Assembly: GCA_902762805.1 (NCBI GenBank)
Contig: CACWPQ010000015.1
Span: 1 to 62,159, forward strand
Direction: 5' to 3'
Source: an uncultured Bacteroidota bacterium
GTDB taxonomy: Bacteria > Bacteroidota > Bacteroidia > Bacteroidales > P3
DNA length: 62,159 nucleotides
The position numbers and the translations under genes are program-made. The notes beneath the pieces were generated by a model that did not search any database, was not told the DNA's origin, and saw nothing but the letters and a program-made list of their open reading frames with translations. The first letter of the stretch is position 1. Every line of letters begins with the position of its first letter. Shown piece by piece: positions 25,763 through 34,203 of the stretch.

Positions 25763-25787
25763 CACCCGTTTTCGAGACCGAAACAAC

Positions 25788-25862
25788 GATCTGTTAGCTC
25801 AGTTGGTTTAGAGCGCTTGCTTGACAGGCAAGAGGTCACAAGTTCAAATCTTGTACAGATCA
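25788..25862 (+). tRNA. tRNA-Val (anticodon GAC)
   Basis: The cloverleaf is complete: acceptor GATCTGT/ACAGATC with A as discriminator, a D-arm with GCTCAG and GAGC, anticodon stem CTTGC/GCAAG around TTGACAG (anticodon GAC), and T-arm ACAAG-TTCAAAT-CTTGT. CCA is not encoded. It has its own promoter and terminator. Confidence 0.93.
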
Positions 25863-25873
25863 CACCCCCAAAC

Positions 25874-25909
25874 ATCGGCGCAACAGCAAGTTGCGCCGAT
25901 TTCTGTTTT
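25874..25909 (+). terminator. terminator of the tRNA-Val(GAC) gene
   Basis: ATCGGCGCAAC and GTTGCGCCGAT form a perfect 11-bp stem around AGCAA, followed by TTCTGTTTT. Confidence 0.85.
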
Positions 25910-25948
25910 GTGGAATTCCCCCTCAAGAACGAAGAACAGACGAAGAAC

Positions 25949-25980
25949 AGCCCTAGAGAACCCCTTCCGTTTCCCTAGTG
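25949..25980. repeat. CCCTAGAGAACCCC dispersed repeat, copy 2
   Basis: CCCTAGAGAACCCCTTCCG is followed by TTTCCCTAGTG. It matches 8518-8552 closely. It abuts the stop of the UpxY-like gene. Confidence 0.55.
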
Positions 25981-26514
25981 TTCAGCTGCAGTGTCGGTCG
26001 GCGTCGCAGGGCGCAGCTCGTTGCGTTTCAGGTGCACCACGAACGAAGTGTTCATCACGCTGATGCTCACGCAGAAATTTCCGTCCTTGCAACCCTTCAG
26101 CAGCCGTCCGCGCAGGCCGGCAAACTCGCCCTCCACAACCTCCGCCTCGGCTCCTTTGACCAGCCGCGAGGTCTCCCACAGGCGGATTTTCCGCTGCGAC
26201 GCTTCGAAGGCCCGGACTGCTTCTATCTCGTTGTCAGGCACCTTTATTATTTCATGCTGGCTGCTGACGATGTAGTAGACACCCTGTGTGGTGCGAGTCT
26301 GGTAGATCTGTTTCTTATTGATACGCGCGAAGATGTAGCACGGAAACATGGGTTTCTCCTGCTGTGGATTCTTTTTGTAGCGGCGGTCTTTGCTGGCTAG
26401 CATCGGGAGGTAGCATTCGATGGGCGGGTTGGCAGCGCGGAAACGTGCGGCCACCTGCGTTTCCGCGTTGGAGTGGGTCATCACAGCCACCCATGAGTAG
26501 TTCGAATCAAGCAT
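25975..26514 (-). CDS. UpxY-family transcription antiterminator (NusG-like)
   Basis: This 179-residue NusG paralogue has the N-terminal NGN domain (SWVAVMTHSNAETQVAARF, CYLPML and KPMFPCYIFARI) and a KOW domain (VVEGEFAGLRGRLLKG). UpxY proteins are normally the first gene of capsule operons in Bacteroides and let RNA polymerase read through. Here no polysaccharide genes follow; a tRNA gene and DUF2147 lie downstream. It may act in trans or be left over from a lost operon. Confidence 0.82.
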   Translation of the reverse strand: MLDSNYSWVAVMTHSNAETQVAARFRAANPPIECYLPMLASKDRRYKKNPQQEKPMFPCYIFARINKKQIYQTRTTQGVYYIVSSQHEIIKVPDNEIEAVRAFEASQRKIRLWETSRLVKGAEAEVVEGEFAGLRGRLLKGCKDGNFCVSISVMNTSFVVHLKRNELRPATPTDTAAEH

Positions 26515-26579
26515 CGTCGTCTTTATTTATATCAGCCCTAACGATTTAGTCGCTGTATTATTGTACACAACGGATGATT

Positions 26580-27302
26580 TTATTCTGAGAAGTCGATGTA
26601 TGGCATCAACCGCCTCAACGTGCTGTCCGCCATCGACGGCACCGCCCGCAGGTCTTCTTCCGATTTGAATACCACCCCCTTCGTACGCAGGTTCACAATG
26701 TCGCGCGCTTGGTAGTATTCCACATACGGATGCCTGGACAACTCCTTCAGCCCCACGCTGTTGATGGCTATCCGCCTCACCGGTTCGCCATTCAGTTCCA
26801 GATGCGGACGCAGGTGTTCAAGCAACTCGACGGTGAAGCCGTAGACCTCCAGCAACTGCGTGTCGGACACAAATCCGCCCAGCCGCTCCCTATACCTCGC
26901 TATCCTCCGCGCATACGCAGGCCCGATGCCGTGCAGCAGCTGCAGCGTCGTCGTGTCGGCCGTGTTGAGCTCCACTCGAAGCGCCTGCTTCCTTGCCGGC
27001 GGTGCCTCGCGTGTGTAAAGCGGTGCAGTGGGAGGCTGTTGTTTGTCGTAGCGCGTTGGTTGTGTGTTCGATACGGCGCTTTTCCGTCTCGAATGATACA
27101 CTGAGTCCTCTTTTTTGTTCAAAGAATCCACCTCGGCAGGGCTTTCCGAGGGGTCTCGAGGCATCTTTTTCTCCTGTTGCATCGAAAAAAAATACCACCC
27201 CATCATCACTACCAATACCGCTATAATCCAAGCAATTCCAACCACTTGCGACCTCATCGGCCCGGTCCCTTTCTGCTTGTTTTTGAAGAAAAATTTTGTC
27301 AT
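26580..27302 (-). CDS. ComEA-like helix-hairpin-helix protein with N-terminal membrane anchor
   Basis: This 240-residue protein has one membrane helix (VVGIAWIIAVLVVMMGWYF, near residue 20), a charged linker, and a C-terminal helix-hairpin-helix pair beginning VELNTADTTTLQLLHGIGPAYARRI. HhH domains of this type bind DNA, as in ComEA. With ComEC two kilobases away, a part in DNA uptake is plausible. A second HhH (INSVGLKELSRHPYVEYYQARDIV by position) follows. An alternative start is the ATG at 27257. Confidence 0.8.
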   Translation of the reverse strand: MTKFFFKNKQKGTGPMRSQVVGIAWIIAVLVVMMGWYFFSMQQEKKMPRDPSESPAEVDSLNKKEDSVYHSRRKSAVSNTQPTRYDKQQPPTAPLYTREAPPARKQALRVELNTADTTTLQLLHGIGPAYARRIARYRERLGGFVSDTQLLEVYGFTVELLEHLRPHLELNGEPVRRIAINSVGLKELSRHPYVEYYQARDIVNLRTKGVVFKSEEDLRAVPSMADSTLRRLMPYIDFSE

Positions 27303-27317
27303 GTCGGAAAATCTTTG

Positions 27318-27325
27318 TACCTTTG
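27318..27325 (+). promoter_or_regulatory. tRNA promoter (-7 box)
   Basis: TACCTTTG followed by CACCCGTTTT, identical to the promoter of the first tRNA-Val gene. Confidence 0.65.
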
Positions 27326-27345
27326 CACCCGTTTTGATAGAAAAC

Positions 27346-27420
27346 GGTCTGTTAGCTCAGTTGGTTTAGAGCGCTTCCTTCACACGGAAGAGGTCGAGAG
27401 TTCGAATCTCCCACAGACCA
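27346..27420 (+). tRNA. tRNA-Val (anticodon CAC)
   Basis: Acceptor GGTCTGT/ACAGACC with discriminator A; anticodon stem CTTCC/GGAAG around TTCACAC (anticodon CAC). The T-stem is GAGAG against CTCCC and so has one A-C mismatch, which is unusual. CCA is not encoded. Confidence 0.9.
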
Positions 27421-27427
27421 CCAATGA

Positions 27428-27450
27428 GCGCCCACCGAGGTGCTTTTTTT
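27428..27450 (+). terminator. terminator of the tRNA-Val(CAC) gene
   Basis: GCGCC and GGTGC (one G-T pair) form a short stem followed by seven T. Confidence 0.65.
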
Positions 27451-27509
27451 ATTACCTTCATCGTTCATAACTGCCTATAACGCAACGTAACAAATAATAT
27501 TGCATCACC

Positions 27510-28283
27510 ATGATACGCGAAGAAACTGTTTTTGGCCCCATCTTCAGCCGCCGCCTCGGCAGCTCGCTGGGAATCAACCTCTTGCCAGAGCGCGGCAAGA
27601 TTTGCAACTTCGACTGCATCTACTGCGAGTGCGGCTGGAACCGCGACGGCCGCGACGACACCGTCCTCCCTTCGGCCGCCAAGGTGCGCACCGACCTCGA
27701 GCGTATGCTCCTCAAACTCAGCGCCGAAAGCACGCCGGTGGACAGCATCACCTTCAGCGGCGACGGCGAGCCCACACTCAACCCCGAGTTCCCCCAGATT
27801 ATCGACGACACCCTCCGTCTCCGCGATAGCTACTACCCCCAGGCCAAAGTCAGCGTCCTCAGCAACGCCACACGCGTCCACCTCCCCGAGGTCTTCGACG
27901 CCCTGCGCCGCGTCGACAACCCCATCATGAAGATTGATGCCCCCACCAACGAACTGATTTCCAAGATTAACATCCCTGCTCCGGGCTATGACATCGCCCG
28001 CGTCGTCGATGCCCTGCTCCGTTTCGAAGGCGACTTCGTGCTGCAGACCTGCATGCTCCGCTCGCCCGACTTCGACTCCTCCAGCCCCGACGTCATCCTG
28101 CCCCTCCTCGACATCGTCCGACGCCTCCGCCCCCGCGAGTGGATGGTCTACACCATCGACCGCCCCACCCCCATGCAGGGGCTCCAGAAGTTCAGCCCGC
28201 AGGAGATGAAGTCCTTGGCCCAACCCATCATCGACGAGGGCCTCACCCGCGTCCAAATCAAAGGCGCCGTCGAGGACTGCTAG
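27510..28283 (+). CDS. radical SAM protein (COG0731-like)
   Basis: This 257-residue protein has the cluster motif CNFDCIYC (Cx3Cx2C, about residue 32) after GSSLGINLLPERGKI, and SITFSGDGEPTLNPEF, the GGE-like SAM-binding segment. This form resembles the short radical SAM proteins related to the wybutosine enzyme TYW1, whose bacterial role is unclear. It has no obvious extra cluster domain. The stop overlaps the convergent membrane-protein gene by 4 bp. Confidence 0.85.
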   Translation: MIREETVFGPIFSRRLGSSLGINLLPERGKICNFDCIYCECGWNRDGRDDTVLPSAAKVRTDLERMLLKLSAESTPVDSITFSGDGEPTLNPEFPQIIDDTLRLRDSYYPQAKVSVLSNATRVHLPEVFDALRRVDNPIMKIDAPTNELISKINIPAPGYDIARVVDALLRFEGDFVLQTCMLRSPDFDSSSPDVILPLLDIVRRLRPREWMVYTIDRPTPMQGLQKFSPQEMKSLAQPIIDEGLTRVQIKGAVEDC

Positions 28284-28792
28284 AAGACGAAAAAGTCGAC
28301 CACCACATCCACGGCCTCGAGCAGCACGTCGCGTGCGATGCGTTTCTTCACCGGCTGGCCGGCAATGTTGTAGATGCGTATGGTGAGGTAGAGGTTGGCC
28401 GCGTAGGTACCCGCAAGCAGTGCCACCGCCAGCAGGGCGAAGCCCAGCCACGTGATTTGCCCGATTATCGCCAGCGCCAAACACAATATTATCAGCGCGA
28501 AGCCCAGCGAACTTACGCCCGCTTCCACCCATCGGAACCCCTCGGGGTCTGGCACATAAGGCATGCGCGACTTGCGTTTCTTCCCCTCGCTCGTCCCGGC
28601 GCGCTCGCAGAGGGTAGGGTAGAGGTACAACATTATGAATATCAGCGCCTCCACCAGCGCCAGCGGCACCACGATGGCCAGCGTGTAGAGTAGCGAGCCG
28701 TCCGTGATGACGATGCAGGCCATCGCCGTCAGCACCGCTGCCACGGCCGCCAGGGCCATCAGTATGTAGTAAATTCGTTTGTTCTTCTCCAT
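28280..28792 (-). CDS. hypothetical integral membrane protein
   Basis: This 170-residue protein has about four membrane helices: two near the N-terminus (ILMALAAVAAVLTAMACIV and TLAIVVPLALVEALIFIML) and two central ones around residues 95-135. A basic loop (EGKKRKSRM) lies between. No family is recognised. The start codon overlaps the stop of the hydrolase gene by one base, so it is the last gene of the NatAB-like operon. Confidence 0.65.
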   Translation of the reverse strand: MEKNKRIYYILMALAAVAAVLTAMACIVITDGSLLYTLAIVVPLALVEALIFIMLYLYPTLCERAGTSEGKKRKSRMPYVPDPEGFRWVEAGVSSLGFALIILCLALAIIGQITWLGFALLAVALLAGTYAANLYLTIRIYNIAGQPVKKRIARDVLLEAVDVVVDFFVF

Positions 28793-30159
28793 CAGTGTGT
28801 TAGGTTTAGTATGAAGTCGGCTATCTTCTCCATCGCCTCGGGGGCGAAGGTCTCTTCAATTTGCACGTATTCGTACACATCGCCCGTCTGGCAATGCTGG
28901 AAGAGGTGGTTGAGGCCGGCGAAGACCTCGTTCTTGGCCCGGCCCTCGGTCAGGCGGTTGATTTCCATCAGGTTGGCCATGGCCGGCACCTGCCGGTCCT
29001 TCAGCCCTTGCAGCACCAGCATCGGCACCTTCACCTTCGGCAGGTAGTCGGCCGGATCCAGCCTCATGAAAGCCTGCATCCACGGCATCGCCATCTGTTG
29101 CTGCATGGCATAGGCCACGCCTTTTTTGAGCTCTATGCTGTCGATTTGCACTTCGGTCAGCCCGGCGGTATGCCGCAGGATAACTGCCTGGTAGTCTTTC
29201 CAGTCGCTGTTGGGCGGCAGCGCAAACACTTCGCGCATGCACCCGGCACGCACCTGGCAGAGTCGCTCGCTCACGCCGCGGGCGCGGAAGAGTGCCTCGT
29301 TTTGCTGCACCAGCAGCTCCAGTCCCGTGGTGCCCAGCCCGGCCAGCATCACCACGTAGCGTGCCGCACTGCTGCGTGCCGCCACCATCGGGGCGATGGC
29401 GCCGCCCTCGCTGTGGCCGCCGATGCCCAATCGTCTGGCATCCACGTGTTTGTTTTTGCCGGCAGCCATGAGCATCGCCTCGGCATCCTCGCTGAAGGTG
29501 TAGGTGTCGGCGCTGTCGAGCAGCCCACGGCTGTCGCCCACGCCGCGGTCGTCGTAGCGCAGGGTGGCTATCCCTCTGGATGCCAGGTAGTCGGCCAGTA
29601 CGAGAAAGGGTTTGTGCAGGTAGAGTTCCTCGTCGCGGTTCTGCTGCCCGCTGCCGCTCACCAGCACCAGGGTCGGAAATCGGCCGCCGCCCTTGGGGTA
29701 GGTCAGCGTGCCTTCGAGGTGGATGCTGTCGCCACGGCGGTCCACGTAGTCCACCGCAATGGTCTCTTCCTCAAATCGATAAGGTTTCAGGGGTGTCTGC
29801 GGACGCCGCAGCTGGTAGAGTGTGTCGGCGGGGTCGAAAGTAATCTTCTCGCGCATAAGCCCCTGTCGCCAAGTGCCTTGCCACTGGCCGCCCTTGCGTG
29901 CCAGCGTGGCGCGGAAGCCTATGCTTTTGCAGTCGATGCGCAGTGTGTCGTTCCGCAGGCTCCATTGGCTGACGGCGATAGGGTCTTGGCTTTGCAACGG
30001 ACTGTAAAGCTGCAAGTTGTCTCCATCCATGTGGATACACAGCGCCAGCGAAGTCTGCCGGCTCCACCCCGTCCACCACTGTGCCTGACAAATTGAAAAC
30101 TGAAAATTGAAAATTGAAATCAGGCCAGTGCAAATCCCCAGTTTCAGATATTTTTTCAT
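28792..30159 (-). CDS. exported alpha/beta hydrolase
   Basis: This 455-residue protein has an N-terminal signal peptide and, after a beta-rich domain of about 130 residues, an alpha/beta hydrolase fold: LVLVSGSGQQNRDEE (oxyanion region), LRYDDRGVGDS, the nucleophile elbow GIGGHSEGGAIAP and a late MLVLQGLKDRQVP (acid) with GLNHLFQ (histidine). It should act on an ester or peptide in the periplasm. The hydrophobic core of the signal peptide (ISIFNFQFSICQAQ) is encoded by an AATTGAAA-type repeat. It lies downstream of the ABC permease gene. Confidence 0.85.
   Translation of the reverse strand: MKKYLKLGICTGLISIFNFQFSICQAQWWTGWSRQTSLALCIHMDGDNLQLYSPLQSQDPIAVSQWSLRNDTLRIDCKSIGFRATLARKGGQWQGTWRQGLMREKITFDPADTLYQLRRPQTPLKPYRFEEETIAVDYVDRRGDSIHLEGTLTYPKGGGRFPTLVLVSGSGQQNRDEELYLHKPFLVLADYLASRGIATLRYDDRGVGDSRGLLDSADTYTFSEDAEAMLMAAGKNKHVDARRLGIGGHSEGGAIAPMVAARSSAARYVVMLAGLGTTGLELLVQQNEALFRARGVSERLCQVRAGCMREVFALPPNSDWKDYQAVILRHTAGLTEVQIDSIELKKGVAYAMQQQMAMPWMQAFMRLDPADYLPKVKVPMLVLQGLKDRQVPAMANLMEINRLTEGRAKNEVFAGLNHLFQHCQTGDVYEYVQIEETFAPEAMEKIADFILNLTH
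30089..30121 (-). repeat. AATTGAAA-type repeat within the hydrolase signal peptide
   Basis: Units GAAAACTGAAAATTG and AAAATTGAAAT, read on the minus strand, encode IFNFQFSI, the hydrophobic core of the signal peptide. Confidence 0.65.
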
Positions 30160-30215
30160 TTGTCTTAACTCCTTAATTCCTCACTCCTCACTCCTCACTC
30201 CCCCTCACCTGCTGA
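30155..30215. repeat. ACTCCTCACTCCTC-type repeat between hydrolase and permease
   Basis: It begins CATTTGTCTTAACTCCTTA and continues as ACTCCTCACTCC units. The CATTTGTC edge matches the TTTCACTCCC family. Confidence 0.6.
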
Positions 30216-31404
30216 ACATCACCTTCTCGCTGCCGAACATCTTGGTCAGACCCCAGACGGCCACGCCGCTGTAGACCACGTTGGAACAGAGGGTTACGAT
30301 GACGGGTGCCCAGGTCATTTCGTGGGCGAAAGTGGCGGTCATCACCTGAATCGAGTTGTAGAAAGGCACGAGGTAGGCTGCCAGGTTTTCGGGCACATGG
30401 CTCTGGAACATAGGCATCAAGCCGCAAAACATCACCACCAGCATGAAGGGCGTGATCATCGTGCCGGCATTCTTGACATCCTTGGCCAGGGCGGACAGCA
30501 GGCTGACCACCGACGCCATGATGAGCACCGTGGCCAGGATGGTGAGCAGCAGCACCGTGTAGTCGGCGCCCGTGTAGTTAAGTCCCAGCTCGACGCCCGC
30601 GGCATCGACCGGAATCATCTTGGGCAGCGACAGCACGATGCCGAGGAAACTCGAGAGGCCGCTTAGCAGCGCTATGCCACTGAGGCTGACCACCTTGCCC
30701 AGCGCCAGCTCGTTCCTCCGCATGGGGGTGACGAGCAGTGTGGCGATGGTGCCGCGTTCCTTCTCGCCGGCTATCGAACTCGGCGCGATGGCCATCACGC
30801 CGCTGAAGAGCATCATCAGAATCAGCATCGGGATGAGCTTGGAGAGGATGCTGCCCAGCACATCGTCCTGGCTCGCCATGTCGTAGCTCTTCTCCTCGTC
30901 CTCGCCGTCTATGCGGTTGATATCGAAGCGGTTGCTCATCTGGTCCTCGTAGGCCGAGAGCTGCGCGTCAAGCATCGTGTAGACGCGGCTCGAGGCGTTG
31001 TTGGCCGAGTTGTAGTAGATTTCCACGTTGGGTGCCGCCACGCCGGTCTGCGGGCTGTAGGTCTCCACCATCTCGTCGAACTCCTCCGGGAAGCGCACCA
31101 CCACCTCGTTGAGGTTCTTATCTTCCAGGTTGTCAATCTCTTCCTGCGTGACGGGTTGTTGCAGCAGTGTGGTCGAAGGCATCTCCTCCACCATCGGCGC
31201 CAGGCTCTCCGGCAGGTTCTCCACCCGCAGGGTCACCATCTCGTCCTGCCCCTCGGTCATCATCTTCTCCATCCCGTTGCCCATCAGGCTGTATATAATA
31301 TAGATAAGCAAGCCCGGCATAATGACCGTGGTGAACAGCAGCTGCCGGTCGCCGAAAAAGCGGGCAAATTCTTTCTTTATGATTGTCAATGCGTTGGATT
31401 TCAT
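30205..31404 (-). CDS. ABC-2 type transporter permease (NatB-like)
   Basis: This 399-residue inner-membrane protein has an N-terminal helix (FTTVIMPGLLIYIIYSLMG), a large extracytoplasmic domain of about 150 residues, then five or more helices (LIPMLILMMLFSGVMAI and later). SSIAGEKERGTIATLLVTPM is the typical ABC-2 motif in front of the second helix set. It pairs with the ATPase encoded just upstream, as in NatAB sodium or drug exporters; the substrate is unknown. The 96-nt gap to the ATPase gene is largely repeat. Confidence 0.88.
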   Translation of the reverse strand: MKSNALTIIKKEFARFFGDRQLLFTTVIMPGLLIYIIYSLMGNGMEKMMTEGQDEMVTLRVENLPESLAPMVEEMPSTTLLQQPVTQEEIDNLEDKNLNEVVVRFPEEFDEMVETYSPQTGVAAPNVEIYYNSANNASSRVYTMLDAQLSAYEDQMSNRFDINRIDGEDEEKSYDMASQDDVLGSILSKLIPMLILMMLFSGVMAIAPSSIAGEKERGTIATLLVTPMRRNELALGKVVSLSGIALLSGLSSFLGIVLSLPKMIPVDAAGVELGLNYTGADYTVLLLTILATVLIMASVVSLLSALAKDVKNAGTMITPFMLVVMFCGLMPMFQSHVPENLAAYLVPFYNSIQVMTATFAHEMTWAPVIVTLCSNVVYSGVAVWGLTKMFGSEKVMFSR

Positions 31405-31440
31405 GTTATTCTCGGTCTATATTTTGGTCTATATATTAGT

Positions 31441-31517
31441 ATTGTCCTTTCACTCCCCTTCACTCCCTTTCACTCCCCTTCACTCCTCACTCCTCATTCC
31501 TCACTCCTCACTCCCCT
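31441..31517. repeat. TTTCACTCCC repeat between ABC genes, running into the ATPase stop
   Basis: TGTCCTTTCACTCCCC is followed by further CACTCCCCTT and CACTCCTC units. The C-terminal residues of the ATPase (VKGSEE) are encoded by this repeat. Confidence 0.7.
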
Positions 31518-32277
31518 TCACCTCCTTGTACAGCTCGAAGAAACGGTCCTCGATATTCATCCCGTCGCACACCTCCTGCAGCGTGCCGCAGGCCACCATG
31601 CGGCCGTCGATGATGACGCCCACACGGTCGCACAGCCGCTCCACCAGGCTGAAAATGTGCGTGCTAAGTATGATGGTCTTGCCCTCCGAGCGCAGCTCCT
31701 TCAGGTAGTCGGTCACCGTCCGCGCCGTCAGCACGTCCAGCCCGTTGGTCGGCTCGTCGAAGATGACGATTTCCGGATTGTGTACCAGCGAGATAACCAG
31801 ACTCAGCTTCTGCTTCATGCCCGTCGAGAGGTTGGCCACCTTCACCTCGGCGAACTTGTCGATGCCGAAGCGCTCGAACATCCTCTGTTTGCGCTCTTTG
31901 CATGTGGTTTCGTCCACGTGGTGCAGCTGGCTGAAGAAATCGAAGAGATAGTTCGGCGTGAAGAAATCCTCCAGTTTCAGCTCCGAGGTGAGGAACCCGA
32001 TGCGCGCGCGCACCTCCTCCGGCTGGCCCGCCACCGAGCAGCCGTCCAGCACCGCGTCGCCGCTGTCGGGCCGTATCAGGGTGCTCAGCATGCGCAGCGT
32101 CGTCGTCTTGCCGGCCCCGTTGGGACCCAGCAGACCGAATATCTCGCCGCGGTAGGCGCTGAACGTCAGATTGTCCACCGCCACCTTGCGCTTCGACTCC
32201 GTGCGCTCTATCTTCTGTTGCTTTTTGCTCAGGGTGAACGTCTTGCTCAACCCTTCCACTCGCAGTATCTCTTCCAT
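31501..32277 (-). CDS. ABC transporter ATP-binding protein (NatA-like)
   Basis: This 258-residue ATPase drives the ABC-2 permease encoded next to it. Walker A is [15 protein letters not shown], the signature is [12 protein letters not shown], Walker B is [12 protein letters not shown], and the switch histidine lies in IILSTHIFS. Sequence and context fit NatA-type exporters. The last residues come from a TTTCACTCCC repeat, showing that repeat growth moved the stop codon. It is the first gene of a four-gene minus-strand operon. Confidence 0.93.
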   Translation of the reverse strand: MEEILRVEGLSKTFTLSKKQQKIERTESKRKVAVDNLTFSAYRGEIFGLLGPNGAGKTTTLRMLSTLIRPDSGDAVLDGCSVAGQPEEVRARIGFLTSELKLEDFFTPNYLFDFFSQLHHVDETTCKERKQRMFERFGIDKFAEVKVANLSTGMKQKLSLVISLVHNPEIVIFDEPTNGLDVLTARTVTDYLKELRSEGKTIILSTHIFSLVERLCDRVGVIIDGRMVACGTLQEVCDGMNIEDRFFELYKEVKGSEE

Positions 32278-32340
32278 TTATTTTATTATTAGTCTGTTTT
32301 TCAGTTGTCTGCCGCATTTCTGCATGCCGCTGCGACAATG

Positions 32341-32348
32341 CAAAGATA
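32341..32348 (-). promoter_or_regulatory. -7 box of the NatAB-like operon
   Basis: CAAAGATA reads TATCTTTG on the minus strand, 63 nt before the ATG at 32277. The rest of 32349-32602 is AT-rich with GAAGAAGAGG runs and no gene. Confidence 0.6.
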
Positions 32349-32602
32349 CAACTTTTTTCCTAACCCTCCCTTTTCACCCCCCTTTTTCATCCCCAAGAGA
32401 GGAAGAAGAGAGGAAGAAGAGGATGACTATAATATACATAAAATCAGCCAGTTGTGTTTTGTCAAAAATACCCCGTTTTTCCTGTTTTTTGCAAAAAATA
32501 TCCGCGTTTTTGCCCGTTAATGCAACGTGTTGGTTATCAGTATGTAATATGATTTTTGCACATCATGCACAATAAAAGGCCCTCCTGTCAGTTATTGTTC
32601 AC

Positions 32603-33328
32603 GTGAAATATATAATACATACCCCCCGCGTCCGCGCAGTGCGCATGCTTCCGCTGGCGGCCCTCCTGCTGGTGTCCGTCCTGTCGCAGGCGCAGATCGG
32701 CCCTAACCGCCTGAAGGTGCTGATGGGCGACAGCCTGAAAGTCAAGCAACGCGTCGAAGCCCCTGTCCGCACCATCACCCTCGCCAGCAGCCAGACCCGC
32801 AAGCTCGAGGGCGAGCACTACACCTTCGCCACCGTCCTCGACGGCGACACCGTCCCGATGTACACCCTCCGCGAAGTCACCTGCTACTCCTCCGGCATGC
32901 TCCTCACCCCCAAGGAAATCAAGTCCAACTCCAAGCTCATCCGCAACGTGCGCCTCATGCTCCCCTACGCCCGCGAGGGCAAGCGCCGTCTCGACGCGCT
33001 CGAGGTCGAGATTGCCAACCTCCCAAAAAAGGAGCGCAAGGCCGCCATCAAAGCCGCCGAAAAGAAACTCATGGACGACTACAAGGAAGACCTCTCCAAA
33101 TACACCTTCTCGCAAGGACTGGTGCTCATCAAGCTCATCGACCGCGAAACCTCCCGCACCGCCTACAACATCGTCGGCGAGCTCCGCGGCGCCTTCCGCG
33201 CCGGTCTCTACCAGGCCCTGGCGCGCCTCTTCGGCTTCAACCTCAAAACCAAGTACGACCCCAAGAACGACAAGAAAGACGACCTCATCGAGCGCATCGT
33301 CCTCTCCATCGAAAGGGGGCAGCTATGA
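32603..33328 (+). CDS. DUF4294 family exported protein
   Basis: This 241-residue protein has an N-terminal hydrophobic segment (MLPLAALLLVSVLSQAQ) after a basic stretch. The GTG start at 32603 supplies that basic n-region; the ATG at 32645 is an alternative. The central VLDGDTVPMYTLREV and the helical KAAEKKLMDDYKEDLSKYTF segment are typical of DUF4294, a Bacteroidetes family of unknown function. It overlaps the NlpC/P60 gene by 4 bp. Confidence 0.75.
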   Translation: MKYIIHTPRVRAVRMLPLAALLLVSVLSQAQIGPNRLKVLMGDSLKVKQRVEAPVRTITLASSQTRKLEGEHYTFATVLDGDTVPMYTLREVTCYSSGMLLTPKEIKSNSKLIRNVRLMLPYAREGKRRLDALEVEIANLPKKERKAAIKAAEKKLMDDYKEDLSKYTFSQGLVLIKLIDRETSRTAYNIVGELRGAFRAGLYQALARLFGFNLKTKYDPKNDKKDDLIERIVLSIERGQL

Positions 33329-33888
33329 GCAAGGGCTACTCTTTCCTGAGCGCCGTTCCGCTGCGCGCCGAACCCTCCGACCGCGCCGAAATGGTCAACC
33401 AGCTCCTCGCCGGCGACACCTTCGACCTCCTGCAGCGCGACGAGAAGTGGAGCCGCATCCGCCTCGACTACGACGGCTACGAGGGCTGGATCGATAACAA
33501 ACAGTACACCCCCTACGACTCCGCCGCCGACCTCGCCGAGCGCCTCTTCCTCGGCACGCCCTACCTCTGGGGCGGTCGCTCGCTCTCCGGCATCGACTGC
33601 TCAGGCCTCGCCCAGGTATGCTTCAAGGCTCTTGACATCTGGCTCCCGCGCGACGCCTCCCAGCAGGCCACCTGCGGCGTCGAAGTCTGCGCCTGCGACC
33701 CCCAGCGAGACGACCTCGCCTTCTTCCACAACCCCGAAGGCCGCATCGTCCACGTCGGCATCTGCCTCGGCGACGGTCGCATCATCCATGCCTCCGGTCA
33801 GGTACGCATCGACACCCTCGACCACCACGGCATCCTCGTCGCCGACGCCTACTCCCACCGCCTCCACTCCGTCCGCCGCATAAAATAA
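33325..33888 (+). CDS. NlpC/P60 (C40) peptidase with N-terminal SH3 domain
   Basis: This 187-residue protein has a bacterial SH3 domain (about residues 1-55, PLRAEPSDRAEMVNQLLAG) and an NlpC/P60 domain with the catalytic cysteine in SGIDCSGLAQ, first histidine in IVHVGICLGDG and third residue in IIHASGQV. It should cut peptidoglycan stem peptides. No signal peptide is visible, so it may act on cytosolic muropeptides in recycling. It is translationally coupled to the DUF4294 gene. Confidence 0.88.
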   Translation: MSKGYSFLSAVPLRAEPSDRAEMVNQLLAGDTFDLLQRDEKWSRIRLDYDGYEGWIDNKQYTPYDSAADLAERLFLGTPYLWGGRSLSGIDCSGLAQVCFKALDIWLPRDASQQATCGVEVCACDPQRDDLAFFHNPEGRIVHVGICLGDGRIIHASGQVRIDTLDHHGILVADAYSHRLHSVRRIK

Positions 33889-33912
33889 TTTCGCCATATC
33901 GCAAAATATTAG

Positions 33913-33920
33913 TACTTTTG
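33913..33920 (+). promoter_or_regulatory. -7 box for the antitoxin-like gene
   Basis: TACTTTTG followed by CAGCCG, 28 nt before the ATG at 33949. Confidence 0.55.
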
Positions 33921-33948
33921 CAGCCGTAAACAAGAAAAACAACAGACA

Positions 33949-34203
33949 ATGTCCACCCTCGAACTCAACAACCTCTGGATGTACATCCAAGGCATGTCGC
34001 TTGCGCAAGACGAGCGCGAGTGGCTCGCCGGCAAGCTCCTGGAGCCTCCGTTGGAAGACCCCGAGACCGTCCGCCAGAAAGCCTTCGTCAAAGAGTCGCT
34101 CTGCCGCGCGCTCAAAGAAGTGGAAGATGCCAAGCGCGAAGGCCGAAAACTCCAGACGCTTGATGAATTTCTCGAAGAGCTGCAAGAGGAGAACCAGGTA
34201 TGA
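33949..34203 (+). CDS. antitoxin-like small protein, orphaned
   Basis: This 84-residue charged helical protein (MSTLELNNLWMYIQGMSL; KESLCRALKEVEDAKREGRK; LDEFLEELQEE) looks like the antitoxin of a type II pair. Its last codons overlap the ATG of a broken downstream frame whose end resembles a RelE/ParE toxin. It has its own promoter. Alone it may be harmless or still protect against a related toxin. Confidence 0.6.
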   Translation: MSTLELNNLWMYIQGMSLAQDEREWLAGKLLEPPLEDPETVRQKAFVKESLCRALKEVEDAKREGRKLQTLDEFLEELQEENQV

